Below, one piece after another: positions 25,201 through 33,276 of a DNA stretch of 38,265 nucleotides. The notes beneath the pieces were generated by a model, which searched no databases, was not told the origin of the DNA, and saw only the letters and a list, made by a program, of their open reading frames with translations. Position 1 is the stretch's first letter, and the number at the start of each line of letters is the position of its first letter. The stretch is from Candidatus Bathyarchaeota archaeon. GTDB taxonomy: Archaea > Thermoproteota > Bathyarchaeia > TCS64. Made by a program: the position numbers and the translations under genes. Location of the stretch: the NCBI GenBank assembly GCA_026014875.1, contig JAOZHO010000024.1, forward strand, positions 1 through 38,265, read 5' to 3'.

Positions 25201-25916
25201 TCGACCGTCTCAAGCGCGTGGATTCCCTGGAGCGCCTGGTAAAGGAGCGGACCGAGGAACTCCTAGACGTAGAGTGGATGATGGCTGCAGGCAGGGTAGC
25301 CGCGACGATGGCTCACGACCTCCGGAGCCCCCTCCAGACAATAAAGAACACACTTTTCCTCCTGAAGAAGTCTCCGCAGAACGCTAGCAGCCTGCTCGAG
25401 CGCCTCGACAGAGCCGTAGATCGAACCAACGGGCTGCTGGAGGAATTCCGCAGCAAGACCCGGCAGGAGCCCCTCAGGGTCAAGGAAACCGACCTCGCCG
25501 CCCTCATCCGCACGACGACGGGAGAAGCGGCAATACCCGAGCATGTCGAGGTGAGGCTCCAGCTTGGAGCGGGCCTCGAAGCGGTCACGATGGACCCGTC
25601 GAGGGTGCGCCGAATGCTGGATAACCTAGTAATGAACGCGGTAGAGGCATTACCCAAAGGCGGCAACCTGACCGTCACAGCGGAGAAAGAGGACAACAGG
25701 ATCGTGATCAACGTTTCAGACACGGGCGTGGGCATCCCGGACGAAGCGATGGCAAACCTCTTCAAGCCATTCCAGACTACAAAGAAAGGCGGACTGGGCC
25801 TAGGCCTAGCCTACTGCAAGAGAGCCGTCGAGGACCACGGAGGCACCATAACAGTCGAGTCCAAGGTGGGAGAAGGAACCACGTTCACCATCAGCCTACC
25901 GCTACGAGAGGAATAA
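22224..25916 (+). CDS. Multi-domain sensor histidine kinase with N-terminal receiver
   Basis: This 1230-residue cytosolic hybrid kinase has no membrane segments. Approximate order: receiver 4-125 (LHVDDEP, phospho-acceptor D58 in SDYQMPG), PAS 135-255 (ending MRDITERKK), GAF-like 260-425, GAF-like 430-550, PAS 560-680 (NRDITERKR), GAF 690-835, GAF 845-1000, dimerisation helix with H1031 in MAHDLRSPL, then HATPase with N-box DNLVMNAVEALP, G1 DTGVGIP and G2 GGLGLGLAY. The two C-terminal GAF domains are near-duplicates of each other (LDGKGLTVKAMRTGESVLVPD versus LDGPGVTVRAVRTGETQLVPD). The start is TTG 22224, behind AAGGAAG. It is followed without a gap by a receiver protein. Input signal unknown; the PAS/GAF domains suggest redox, gas or small ligands. 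Confidence 0.93.
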   Translation: MIGSGIRVLHVDDEPEQCVFVKLFIKEFDPSLEVESAPSPIDALRLLEERSFDCVVSDYQMPGMDGVELARRIRETSGIPFILYTGRGSEEVAERAFGVGVDDYIRKEIHPTHYQVLARRIRSAVEERKALEELIRSEERYRTLLEQLPDPVTVRIGDKRVYVTERAAEFLGYDSVSDLLIEEDSYIVASNDRPFVKDRRERREKGEELPSMYEIKMRKVDGSTVDVEVHTAPIDYQGTPALMNIMRDITERKKREEEVIYLNRLLRAIRNVNQLIVHEGDRDKLRDGITRLLVESGGYFNAWIVLFDGEGRFVSASQSGLGDGFQPLLEMIEGGEPPECGRKALEQPGVHVIGDPVSECADCPLSGGYHGRSGLSVRLEHSGTVYGLLAASVPRHMITEEERMLFGEIAEDIGYALHSMEVEDERKRGEWTLGERVKELNCFYGISNLVESGLDIEGILGGVVALIPPAMQHPVEACARITLDGRRYETDNFRETSQALSADIKIQGENVGSLMVCYLEEVPEGEGEMFLPEEGELVNALAERLGRITERKRREEELRRSEGQFRLILESGMDGVSIVADDKLVYMNDRFCKMLGYDDPSELLGLESMEIVHPSSRDLLREKKRKREQGDTEPALYELEMLKKDGSTFTSEALTSVIEYEGKPARLGFNRDITERKRYEERLKTLHRHVAELNKVSTMEEVYAFTLDAMERGLGFSRGAFLVVEGENLMDVMLRGLNEDRPYTLPLDGKGLTVKAMRTGESVLVPDVSLDPDYIDVGVGIKSELVVPVKIYGVAAAVLNTESTELDGYTEYDQVILEILAEHVAFAMKRISDETVRERYLDGLEALHRYAPELAQAETLAEIGEKTFDAIESVLGFEFGSLSVVEGDLLRHVYIRGFEGREPLEMPLDGPGVTVRAVRTGETQLVPDTRKDEDFVPGYAEGAYEVISELAVPVKIDDEVMAVLNAGSDRVNAYDADDRRLLEILTHHVSSALDRLKRVDSLERLVKERTEELLDVEWMMAAGRVAATMAHDLRSPLQTIKNTLFLLKKSPQNASSLLERLDRAVDRTNGLLEEFRSKTRQEPLRVKETDLAALIRTTTGEAAIPEHVEVRLQLGAGLEAVTMDPSRVRRMLDNLVMNAVEALPKGGNLTVTAEKEDNRIVINVSDTGVGIPDEAMANLFKPFQTTKKGGLGLGLAYCKRAVEDHGGTITVESKVGEGTTFTISLPLREE

Positions 25917-27185
25917 ATGATGCACGACACCGGACGAGAAATAATCGAAGCGGGGGCAAGTCTCCGCGTGCTACTCGTCGACGACGACGTGGACCTCTGC
26001 GACAGCCTCGCCGAGATCCTCCGAGGCGAAGGAATCGATGTGACCCCCGTCAACACGGGCTCCATGGCTCTGAAGGCGGTGGAGACCGGACGCTTCGACG
26101 CCTTCATCATCGACGTACGTCTCCCCGACATAGACGGCCTAGAGATCCAGGAACGGCTCCGGCAGACGGATCCCGATGCCGGCGTACTGATGCTCTCGGG
26201 CGCCGCCATCCTCGAAGATGTCGTCGAATCCCTCAACAAAGGGGCCGACGCCTTCATCCTCAAACCCGTCGACCCCGAAGACCTCATCTCCAAACTTGGC
26301 CGGGTGACGAGGCTCAAGATGCTGAGGCGGAAGCTGACGAGATCCGAGGAGAGATTCAGGGGCATCGCAGAGAGAAGCTACGACGGGATCATAACATTGG
26401 ACCCCGAGGCGCGCATAACCTACGTCTCCCCCTCGGCGAAGCGGATATTCGGCTACGACCCCACCGAGATGACCGGGAAACCCCTGAGAGGCTTCTTCCC
26501 AGAGACAGGGCCCCCCCAGCTAGCTCAAGCCCTCGAAGAAGTCAAAGGGGGCGTGGATGTGGAAAGCCTGCAGCTGGAGATAACCAGAAAAGACGGTTCC
26601 AACGCCTACTTGGAGATCAACGCCTCCCCGATCCGTAGGGATGATGAGGCGGTGGGAGTCCAGCTGATCGCCCGAGACATCACCGAGAGGAGACTGGCGG
26701 AGATCCATCTGAGGGAGCTAGTCTACAGCTTTAACGACGTCTCCCCCGGTGAATGTTACCTCCACTCGTCCCACGACGACGCTTACCGAATCTACGCCGA
26801 CCTCGCCCTCCACGGAGTCCCCGGGCTCTGCCTCGCCAGAGACAACCCTGAAAACCTGGTCTTGGAGTACGGCCTCTCACCCGAGAGCGTCGTCCTCATC
26901 TCCTCGAGGCCGCTGGGAGGCTTCAACGCCGTCTCAGACCTCCAAGGGGTGAGCAGGATCATCAGCCGTTTCCTCGCTGAGAGCGAGGCGCCGGTGGTGG
27001 TGCTTCTGGATGGCTTGGAATATCTGGTGAGCCGCTTCGGCTTCGATGCAGTCTATACTTTGATTCAGGAGAAGCGGTTCGACTTCCTGGAGGCGAAAGG
27101 CGTCATGCTTGTCCCCTTCGATCCCTTAACGGTGACAGACAGGGAGAAGGCCCTCCTCGCCAGCGAGATCAAAACCCTCAAATAG
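25917..27185 (+). CDS. Response regulator REC-PAS-DUF835
   Basis: This 422-residue protein has a receiver domain (about 16-135; LLVDDDVD, phospho-acceptor D66 in IIDVRLPD, Lys in LKPVDPED). It continues into a PAS domain (about 142-265, ending ARDITERRL) and a DUF835 domain (about 278-420; GECYLHSS near its start, SPESVVLISS, VVVLLDGLEYL). DUF835 is an archaeal domain of unknown role, often fused to signalling modules. There is no DNA-binding domain, so output is probably through protein contacts. The ATG directly follows the stop of the kinase gene (TAAATG), so the two are co-translated and the kinase is the obvious phospho-donor. Confidence 0.92.
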   Translation: MMHDTGREIIEAGASLRVLLVDDDVDLCDSLAEILRGEGIDVTPVNTGSMALKAVETGRFDAFIIDVRLPDIDGLEIQERLRQTDPDAGVLMLSGAAILEDVVESLNKGADAFILKPVDPEDLISKLGRVTRLKMLRRKLTRSEERFRGIAERSYDGIITLDPEARITYVSPSAKRIFGYDPTEMTGKPLRGFFPETGPPQLAQALEEVKGGVDVESLQLEITRKDGSNAYLEINASPIRRDDEAVGVQLIARDITERRLAEIHLRELVYSFNDVSPGECYLHSSHDDAYRIYADLALHGVPGLCLARDNPENLVLEYGLSPESVVLISSRPLGGFNAVSDLQGVSRIISRFLAESEAPVVVLLDGLEYLVSRFGFDAVYTLIQEKRFDFLEAKGVMLVPFDPLTVTDREKALLASEIKTLK

Positions 27186-27208
27186 CCGGCGAATCCCGCG
27201 AAGAAAAC

Positions 27209-29404
27209 CTAACCAGATGCTTCATCGCGCACCTCTTCGGCGATGACCCCCTCTTCATCGTCGACGAGGATGTGACTCAAGTAGTCGTCGAGGTTCGAGC
27301 AGCCCACCACCTCGATCTCGAAGTCCTCGGGGTTGACGCTGTGCTCCAGGTTCCTCTGGGGTATGAGGACCTTCCTGAAGCCCCACGCCTCCGCCGCCTT
27401 AATCTTCTCATAGAGCCCGCTCACCGCCGTCACACGGACCTCATCGTCAGAGCCCACGTTGATCTCCCCGGTCACGGCGACGTCCTGCCTCATGGGACGC
27501 CCCCTGCGCGCCAGGGTGCGGGCCCGGCTCCCCGAGATGAGGGAGCAGATGAGGAGGGTCATGGTGACCCCGGCGCTGGGCCCATCCACCCCCTGACTCT
27601 GGGAGAAGTCGATATGGGTGTAATAGTGCTGGGCGATGTCCACGTTGTACCGCTTCAGTATCACGGTACGCACCTTAGCGATGCTATCGTCAATCCACGT
27701 CCCATCCCTCGCTATCCCCGTGACCTTGTAGAAGCCCCGGGTGCTGTCATCGGGACTCTTCCGATGCATGTAAGCGGCCACCTTGAGAATGGTCCCCGTC
27801 CTCTCCCCGCTGAAGCTGTCCGAGACCACCGCGAGGCCGTAGATGCTCCCGAAGGAGGTCCCCCGGGGATCGATCTCCAGCAGGGCGCCCCGCTCCTCGA
27901 TCTGGCGCTCCAAGATCTGCTGCTGAATGGTCTTGCAGTGCTCCGCCACCGCCTCCCGGACATGCGACGCCTCCACGAGCTCGAGGCCCTGATTGAGAGC
28001 GAGCTGCCCGGCCGTCTTGAGGACCCCGATGATGGGCCTGAACTTGGTGACCAACGAGTCCCTCTTGTCGCTCCGCCTCCGGCCCTCGTTCACGATCTCC
28101 TCGCAGGCCCCCCGGCTGAAAGGGGGCAGCCTGAACCGGCTCACCTCCTGGGCGATGAACTGGACATACTTTCGGCGATTCTCCACCGTGCTGGGCATGT
28201 CGTTGTTCATCCGGATCACCCGCCCATACCCATAAATCCTGTCCATGAGAGCGGGATGGATGCGGCTCACCGCGTCGAAGTTCCCCGCCGCCACCAGCAA
28301 CGTCAGGCAAGGGATGGGATCCGTCGAGACCGCGAGGGCAGAGGTCCCCCCGCCGTCGTGCATCGCCCTGTGGGCGATGGGGAGTTGCCCGTCCTCCAGC
28401 ACCGTCAGCAACGTGGTCGCCTCGAAGGGCTGAAGATTCTTCACCTCATCGATGTAGAGGATCCCCAAATTGGCCCTGTGAACATCCCCCGCGGTGACCC
28501 TCTGATGCTCCGGGGTCCCCAGCCTCCCCGTCTGATACGGGTCCCAGGCGATGCTCCCGAAGAGCTGGACGCTCGAATGCCCCGAGGCATCCACGAACGG
28601 CGCAGCACCCTGACTGTTGTCGACTATCAGCTTCGGGGCAATGGACCGAATCGCCCCCCCGATCCCCCAGGCCTGCGCGCCCTGACGCCTCTCCACGTAG
28701 ACGCTCAGGATGAACGCCATGAAGAGCAGGAAGCCCCCCTTGACTATCTTGTCGGAAATGCTGGCGAACGAGATCATGACAACCCCTCCAGAGGCTCCCG
28801 CGGCGAGCCCATCCAATGAACGCCAAGCCAAGTAGTTCTTGACGAGATCGAACAGGCCGCCCCCGAGGAAGGCGAATCCGAGGACGAGGATCAACCAGAA
28901 CGCAGCCTTGAAAGCCACGTTGTAGGCGGTCCTCTCCTCCTCCTCGGGCTTCTCCCGGGAGACGATCGCCCTCCCCTCCCCGGCCTCGTGGACGCTTATC
29001 CTCGGAGCGCTCGGGTTGACCTCATTGGGCCAGCACAGAACGTCCTGGGACTTGAAGCCCTCCACCTCGTACTTGGCGGTCAAATGGGCCGCGAGGGCTC
29101 TCCCGATGAGGCTCTTACCCGTCCCCGGGTCACCGAGGAGCAAAAGGAACGGACCGGGGGGCACGGTCTTACTCTGAGGCCTCTTAGACCCCGGGTCCCG
29201 CCAGCCGTCGAAGGCCCCCTCGCTCCGGATCCATTTCAGCTTGTGGATCCACTCGTCCAAGACGAGGTTGCACTCCTCGAGAGCCTGCTCCTGACCGACG
29301 ACCCAGTCGAGAAGGTTGGAGCTCACCGGGAATCCCCGGGTGCTCTCGAACAGCCCCCAATCCCACCTGACCCCTCGCAGCTCCTCGACTTCTTCCCCGA
29401 ACAC
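27209..29404 (-). CDS. lonB: Membrane-anchored LonB-type ATP-dependent protease
   Basis: This 731-residue archaeal Lon has the Walker A GDPGTGKS (K97), a membrane region with two to three helices inside the AAA+ domain (about 165-245; WLILVLGFAFLGGG and GGFLLFMAFILSVYV), and Walker B LGILYIDEVKNL. The S16 protease domain has catalytic S610 (DGPSAGVT) and K667 (YEKIKAAEAWG). It degrades misfolded membrane and soluble proteins on the cytosolic face. It is about 100 residues longer than usual archaeal LonB. The Ser-Lys distance is about 57 rather than the usual 43, owing to an extra Arg-rich stretch (SGSRARTLARRGRPMRQ) and a changed loop before the lysine. Start GTG 29404. It converges on the signalling operon. 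Confidence 0.93.
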   Translation of the reverse strand: MFGEEVEELRGVRWDWGLFESTRGFPVSSNLLDWVVGQEQALEECNLVLDEWIHKLKWIRSEGAFDGWRDPGSKRPQSKTVPPGPFLLLLGDPGTGKSLIGRALAAHLTAKYEVEGFKSQDVLCWPNEVNPSAPRISVHEAGEGRAIVSREKPEEEERTAYNVAFKAAFWLILVLGFAFLGGGLFDLVKNYLAWRSLDGLAAGASGGVVMISFASISDKIVKGGFLLFMAFILSVYVERRQGAQAWGIGGAIRSIAPKLIVDNSQGAAPFVDASGHSSVQLFGSIAWDPYQTGRLGTPEHQRVTAGDVHRANLGILYIDEVKNLQPFEATTLLTVLEDGQLPIAHRAMHDGGGTSALAVSTDPIPCLTLLVAAGNFDAVSRIHPALMDRIYGYGRVIRMNNDMPSTVENRRKYVQFIAQEVSRFRLPPFSRGACEEIVNEGRRRSDKRDSLVTKFRPIIGVLKTAGQLALNQGLELVEASHVREAVAEHCKTIQQQILERQIEERGALLEIDPRGTSFGSIYGLAVVSDSFSGERTGTILKVAAYMHRKSPDDSTRGFYKVTGIARDGTWIDDSIAKVRTVILKRYNVDIAQHYYTHIDFSQSQGVDGPSAGVTMTLLICSLISGSRARTLARRGRPMRQDVAVTGEINVGSDDEVRVTAVSGLYEKIKAAEAWGFRKVLIPQRNLEHSVNPEDFEIEVVGCSNLDDYLSHILVDDEEGVIAEEVRDEASG

Positions 29405-29685
29405 CGATCATTCAACTCTCTGATGCCTTGAATTCCCGAAGGACTCCACCTGTGCGTTCTCCATGGATCGTATGATTGATGGAATGACGCCTATACGGCC
29501 TTTATGGCGCGATTGGTTTCACGAAACACGCAATTGGTCGGCCCATCCGATTCAAATTTCATCGTAATGATTGATAAGAATTACTTGAGAATTTGTTACG
29601 GACCTCGATATATTGTATGTGTATTAAGCGTTAAAACTCAGGAACTCTTCCAAGATTCAATTGCATTATTAGTTAAGGGTAACCA
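29405..29685. other. Intergenic region between lonB and the surface protein
   Basis: Divergent spacer, A/T-rich to the right. It holds an inverted repeat GTTTC-AC-GAAAC at 29515-29526 and a short open frame (29504-29692) without protein character. I see no gene. It must contain the lonB promoter, but no convincing TATA box is visible on the minus strand. Confidence 0.4.
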
Positions 29686-29695
29686 ATATTAATAT
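29686..29695 (+). promoter_or_regulatory. TATA-like promoter of the surface protein gene
   Basis: ATATTAATAT, a perfect 10-bp palindrome, is centred about 36 bp before the TTG start at 29726. It implies a leader of about ten bases. Confidence 0.45.
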
Positions 29696-29725
29696 CCCCC
29701 GAGTAGTGTATTTCCCTGAATAACT

Positions 29726-32700
29726 TTGCTCGGACAGCGCAAAAAACTACTTTTTTCACTGCTGGGTTTAGTTATTTTATTTTCTTCAAGCATTATCAGC
29801 GCCACCCAATATATGGGGGGGATACCGGGCGCATCAATCGGGATGGCGCAGGCCGCCCTCCCGGACTATCCAATACACGTCATTGTAAACCCCCCGACAG
29901 ACTATAGCAGTCTCATCATCGCCTCGCATGAGAACGACCTCACACAGGGCAACTGGATAGAGCTTGGGGGAGGAGCCCCGCTCGAGATACCCGACTTCAG
30001 CCTCACATTCACAAGCCCCGGCATGGTAGAGTACCTGAACAACGGCACCACCGTCAACTTCATCCGGAGCGTCACCAGCAGCGAGGTGATATACCCCCTC
30101 AATGTTCACAGGGCGTACGCCACCGGAGACACGATCAACGGGACCTTCTGGGGTTCACCGAGCTTCGCCGGCCTCGACGTGGATTTCAAGCTGCTGAGAT
30201 ACGAGTCCTTCACGGAGATGCGCAACTTCCTTAGAGACATATTTACAGGTGACATGGCATCCCTGCGGGCCAAGCTCACCAACCCTCACTGGAGCGCGTC
30301 GAAGACCCTGGACTCCAACGGAGACGCGTCCTTCACGGTCACCCCCAACCCCGGGGCCGGGGACTACCTCCTGGTGGTCCTGAGGGAGGTCGGCGCCTCA
30401 TACCCCAAGACTCTCTATCTCTACTCCGCCACAGTCGTCGAGGTCCTTGAAAGGGACATAACCGTCACCGCTCCCGCCGAGGTCGCCCAAGGCGACTTCC
30501 TGGACGTCGGCATAGAGGTCCACGGAAGCCCGGGCTCCTTCATCTACGGATCCGCCCTCATCAAGAGATCCGCCTACTCTGCAGACTTGGGGTTAACGAG
30601 CGACGGCACGGGCGAGGGGACGGAGCTCCGAGTCAACGGAGCCCTGGTCGCCAACGGCAGCCTGGCGGCGGCCATCTCCTCCGGGAACATCGGCGCCTCA
30701 TTCTTCACGCCGACCTACGTCATAGAGCTCCTGAAATCCATATTTGATTCCAACGCGGTCTCCGTGGGATTCACCGGGATGACACCCTCAAACAACGCCT
30801 CGACCTCCCTGGCGACATCGGATCTCAGGGGAGGCGAGTACGTGCTCATCACGGCGGTATGGCAGGACTATGTTGACCGCATAGTAGCGTTCAACCAAAG
30901 CTATGTGAATATAACCATAACCACGCCTTCCGGAGGCGGAGCCGCGCCCCCGCCGCCCCCCGCACCAACGGCCGAGGACCTCGAGGAACTCCCGGCGGAG
31001 GAGGCGGCCGACATCGTCGATTCCCTGCCCCCGGAGGAAGCAGCGGATCTCATGGAGGAAGTCGATTCAAGCATCGCAGCCGATATCATAGAGGAGATGA
31101 CCGTTGAGGACGCCGCGGACATTATCGAGGAGATGAACACCACCGCCGCAGCCGATATTATCGAGGAGACCGACATCGAAGTCGCTGTGGATATTATCCT
31201 GGAGATGGACTGCGTCAATGCCGCTAATATCATCGAGGAGACCGACACCCAGATCGGTGCAACCATCATTGAAGAAATGGAATTAGCCTGTGCCACGGCG
31301 TTAGTCAATGAGATAGAGGAGGAAGTCGCCGCCGAGATCATGTCTGAGGTTGTCCTTGGGACAGCTGTGGAGATCTATGAGGAGGTGGAGGATATGAGCG
31401 AGAAGGAGGCGGGCGACCTCCTCAGCGCCGCCGTCGAGACGAATAACACGGAGGCCTTCGCCGAGATATTGTTGACGGTGAGTGATAACGCGACCGTGGG
31501 CGGTCTGATTGGGACCGATCCCGAGGATGGCGCGGTCTTGGTCGAGGAGATGGCGGAGATAGATCTTGACGCCGCCGCTGAGAAGGTGGAGGCTATGGTC
31601 AAGCACAAGGCTAGGAAGATGACCGAGGAGGAGCAAGATGAATTCATGGAGAAGGTGGGAGACATCATAGAGGAGGTCACAGTCGACACCCTGGTAGCAC
31701 TATTCGTCGAGATCGCCAATCTCCCCGAAACACCGTCCACGGTGGCGGAGATCTTCGAAGTGGTTGATATCGCCGTCGTCAACGACGTGGTGAACGCCTG
31801 GGTCTCGACCGGGGCCCTCTACGAGCTCGTCGACGTCTTCGGATTCGTCTCCGACGAGACCCTCGGAGACGTGTGGCGGGAGATGAGAGACTCCAGGAGG
31901 ACGACACTGCGTCCCTACTTCACAGCTGCCATCCAGGAACGGCTTCCAGAGCTCCCCGTCTTCGGGAAGCCCGAGGTTGTGATCCACCTCAAGGGGGCCA
32001 GGGAACCCGGGGTTCAGCTCGCCGCAATCGAGAAGGACATGCCCCACGTGAAATGGTCCATCGTCTACGGCGAGCTAACTGAATACGACCTCGAGGGGGC
32101 CGTGATGCTCATCATGGTTCAATCTAACCCGTTGTTTGGCTATTCCAGCGACGAGTTCGAGGTGGTGAAAGGATGGCTGGACGAAGGGGGCAAAGGACTC
32201 TGGATCGCCTCGGACAGCGACTTCGGAAACGACGCGCTCCGCCAGACATCGGCCAACGAGGTTCTGGAGTATATCGGCAGCGCACTTCGCATCGAGTCGG
32301 CTTCAGTGGAGGACCCCTTCTCTAACGGTTACGCTCCATACAGAGTCCTCGCCGTCAGCGACAACGCTGACCCGGAGTTCGGATTCCTCGTCTCGGGAGT
32401 GAATCGCAGCCTGTTCCACGGACCCGGGACAATCATCGGGCATAAGGATGGCAGATACATCAAGCTGGAGGAGGAGAGCATCGATAACGTCCACGTGCTC
32501 ATGACAACCACGAGTTATGGCGTTATAGTCAACAGCATGGAGCCCCCGCCTCAGGCCCACGAGGCGGGAGAAGTGGGAGCCATCCCGGTGATGGCCTTGG
32601 AAATAGACCCGGAGAACACAAACGTGATCATCGCCTCCGGAGACGCGCCTTTCGGCCACTTCATGGGGATGTACAAGCCGGAGCTGATCAGACCAGATCG

Positions 32701-33157
32701 ATACGGCCCCGACGCGAACCCCCAAGAGGGCGCCAGACTGTTCGAGAACATCGTCGACTACGTGACCCAGTACTCGGGGCTCATCCTCGGATACGCAAAG
32801 ACCATCGATACCCAGGACATCGAGACGGCGGACCTTGAGAGCCAGACCACGCTGCTCCAGACCCAGATCAGCGTCCTCGAGAGTAGCGTCACCAGACTGA
32901 AAGTTGAGCTTTCTAACTTGGAGGGGGAGATACCCGGCCTGGAGAGCCAGGTCGGGGAGCTGGGCACCCAGATGAGTGGGCTTGAGGCCACGGTCTCCAC
33001 GCTGAACGAGGAGCTTGCCTCATCGAGGAGCTCCGCAAACAGCTGGCAGCTGTACACGGTAATGTTCCTTTTGGCCGGCATAGCCGCAGGGTTCTTCATT
33101 AATCAGCTTCCGGACCTCGCCGAGCGCGCCCGGGAACAGTACCCCCAGCAGTACTGA
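29726..33157 (+). CDS. Large secreted surface protein with 12-residue tandem repeats, C-terminal anchor
   Basis: This 1143-residue exported protein starts with a signal peptide (RKKLLFSLLGLVILFSSS, cleavage about residue 28-40). Residues 45-400 are beta-rich extracellular domains resembling those of methanogen surface proteins (low certainty). A Pro-rich linker (GGAAPPPPPAP) leads to eleven tandem 12-residue MgtE_N-like helical repeats (422-553) and further helical sequence to about 740. Then comes an alpha/beta domain of GATase-like/DUF4350 appearance (about 750-1015; PEVVIHLKGA, WIASDSDFGND, NVIIASGDAPFGHF). A coiled coil (about 1030-1100) and a membrane helix (YTVMFLLAGIAAGFFI) with a short cytosolic tail end the protein. 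The TTG start is chosen for its position before the signal peptide and after the TATA-like box. Likely cell-surface structural or sensing role. Confidence 0.85.
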   Translation: MLGQRKKLLFSLLGLVILFSSSIISATQYMGGIPGASIGMAQAALPDYPIHVIVNPPTDYSSLIIASHENDLTQGNWIELGGGAPLEIPDFSLTFTSPGMVEYLNNGTTVNFIRSVTSSEVIYPLNVHRAYATGDTINGTFWGSPSFAGLDVDFKLLRYESFTEMRNFLRDIFTGDMASLRAKLTNPHWSASKTLDSNGDASFTVTPNPGAGDYLLVVLREVGASYPKTLYLYSATVVEVLERDITVTAPAEVAQGDFLDVGIEVHGSPGSFIYGSALIKRSAYSADLGLTSDGTGEGTELRVNGALVANGSLAAAISSGNIGASFFTPTYVIELLKSIFDSNAVSVGFTGMTPSNNASTSLATSDLRGGEYVLITAVWQDYVDRIVAFNQSYVNITITTPSGGGAAPPPPPAPTAEDLEELPAEEAADIVDSLPPEEAADLMEEVDSSIAADIIEEMTVEDAADIIEEMNTTAAADIIEETDIEVAVDIILEMDCVNAANIIEETDTQIGATIIEEMELACATALVNEIEEEVAAEIMSEVVLGTAVEIYEEVEDMSEKEAGDLLSAAVETNNTEAFAEILLTVSDNATVGGLIGTDPEDGAVLVEEMAEIDLDAAAEKVEAMVKHKARKMTEEEQDEFMEKVGDIIEEVTVDTLVALFVEIANLPETPSTVAEIFEVVDIAVVNDVVNAWVSTGALYELVDVFGFVSDETLGDVWREMRDSRRTTLRPYFTAAIQERLPELPVFGKPEVVIHLKGAREPGVQLAAIEKDMPHVKWSIVYGELTEYDLEGAVMLIMVQSNPLFGYSSDEFEVVKGWLDEGGKGLWIASDSDFGNDALRQTSANEVLEYIGSALRIESASVEDPFSNGYAPYRVLAVSDNADPEFGFLVSGVNRSLFHGPGTIIGHKDGRYIKLEEESIDNVHVLMTTTSYGVIVNSMEPPPQAHEAGEVGAIPVMALEIDPENTNVIIASGDAPFGHFMGMYKPELIRPDRYGPDANPQEGARLFENIVDYVTQYSGLILGYAKTIDTQDIETADLESQTTLLQTQISVLESSVTRLKVELSNLEGEIPGLESQVGELGTQMSGLEATVSTLNEELASSRSSANSWQLYTVMFLLAGIAAGFFINQLPDLAERAREQYPQQY
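30989..31384 (+). repeat. Eleven 36-bp tandem coding repeats
   Basis: Residues 422-553 of the surface protein fall into eleven consecutive 12-residue units with consensus (L/M/T)-x-x-x-x-A-A-D-I-I-E-E, for example MTVEDAADIIEE. There are no indels, so the unit is exactly 36 bp throughout. The first units match the MgtE N-domain pattern LPPEEAADLLEE; later ones diverge. Confidence 0.85.
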
Positions 33158-33276
33158 TCTCCCCCGGAGGGGCTGACGGTGAAAAAATACTTCAAAGACG
33201 GCCACCCATGGGTCTGACGCGCGAGGAGAGGCTCCCGGATCAGGACGACTCGAATCGAAACATCTGAGGCGAAAGA

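Noticed and set aside
27272-28819. 515-codon frame antisense to lonB
   Set aside because: The translation is Pro/Arg/His/Gly-rich with no domain and mirrors the conserved Lon sequence; it is a product of high-GC third positions.
29504-29692. 62-codon frame upstream of the large surface protein
   Set aside because: It has no ribosome site and unremarkable composition, and it overlaps the TATA-like box of the next gene.
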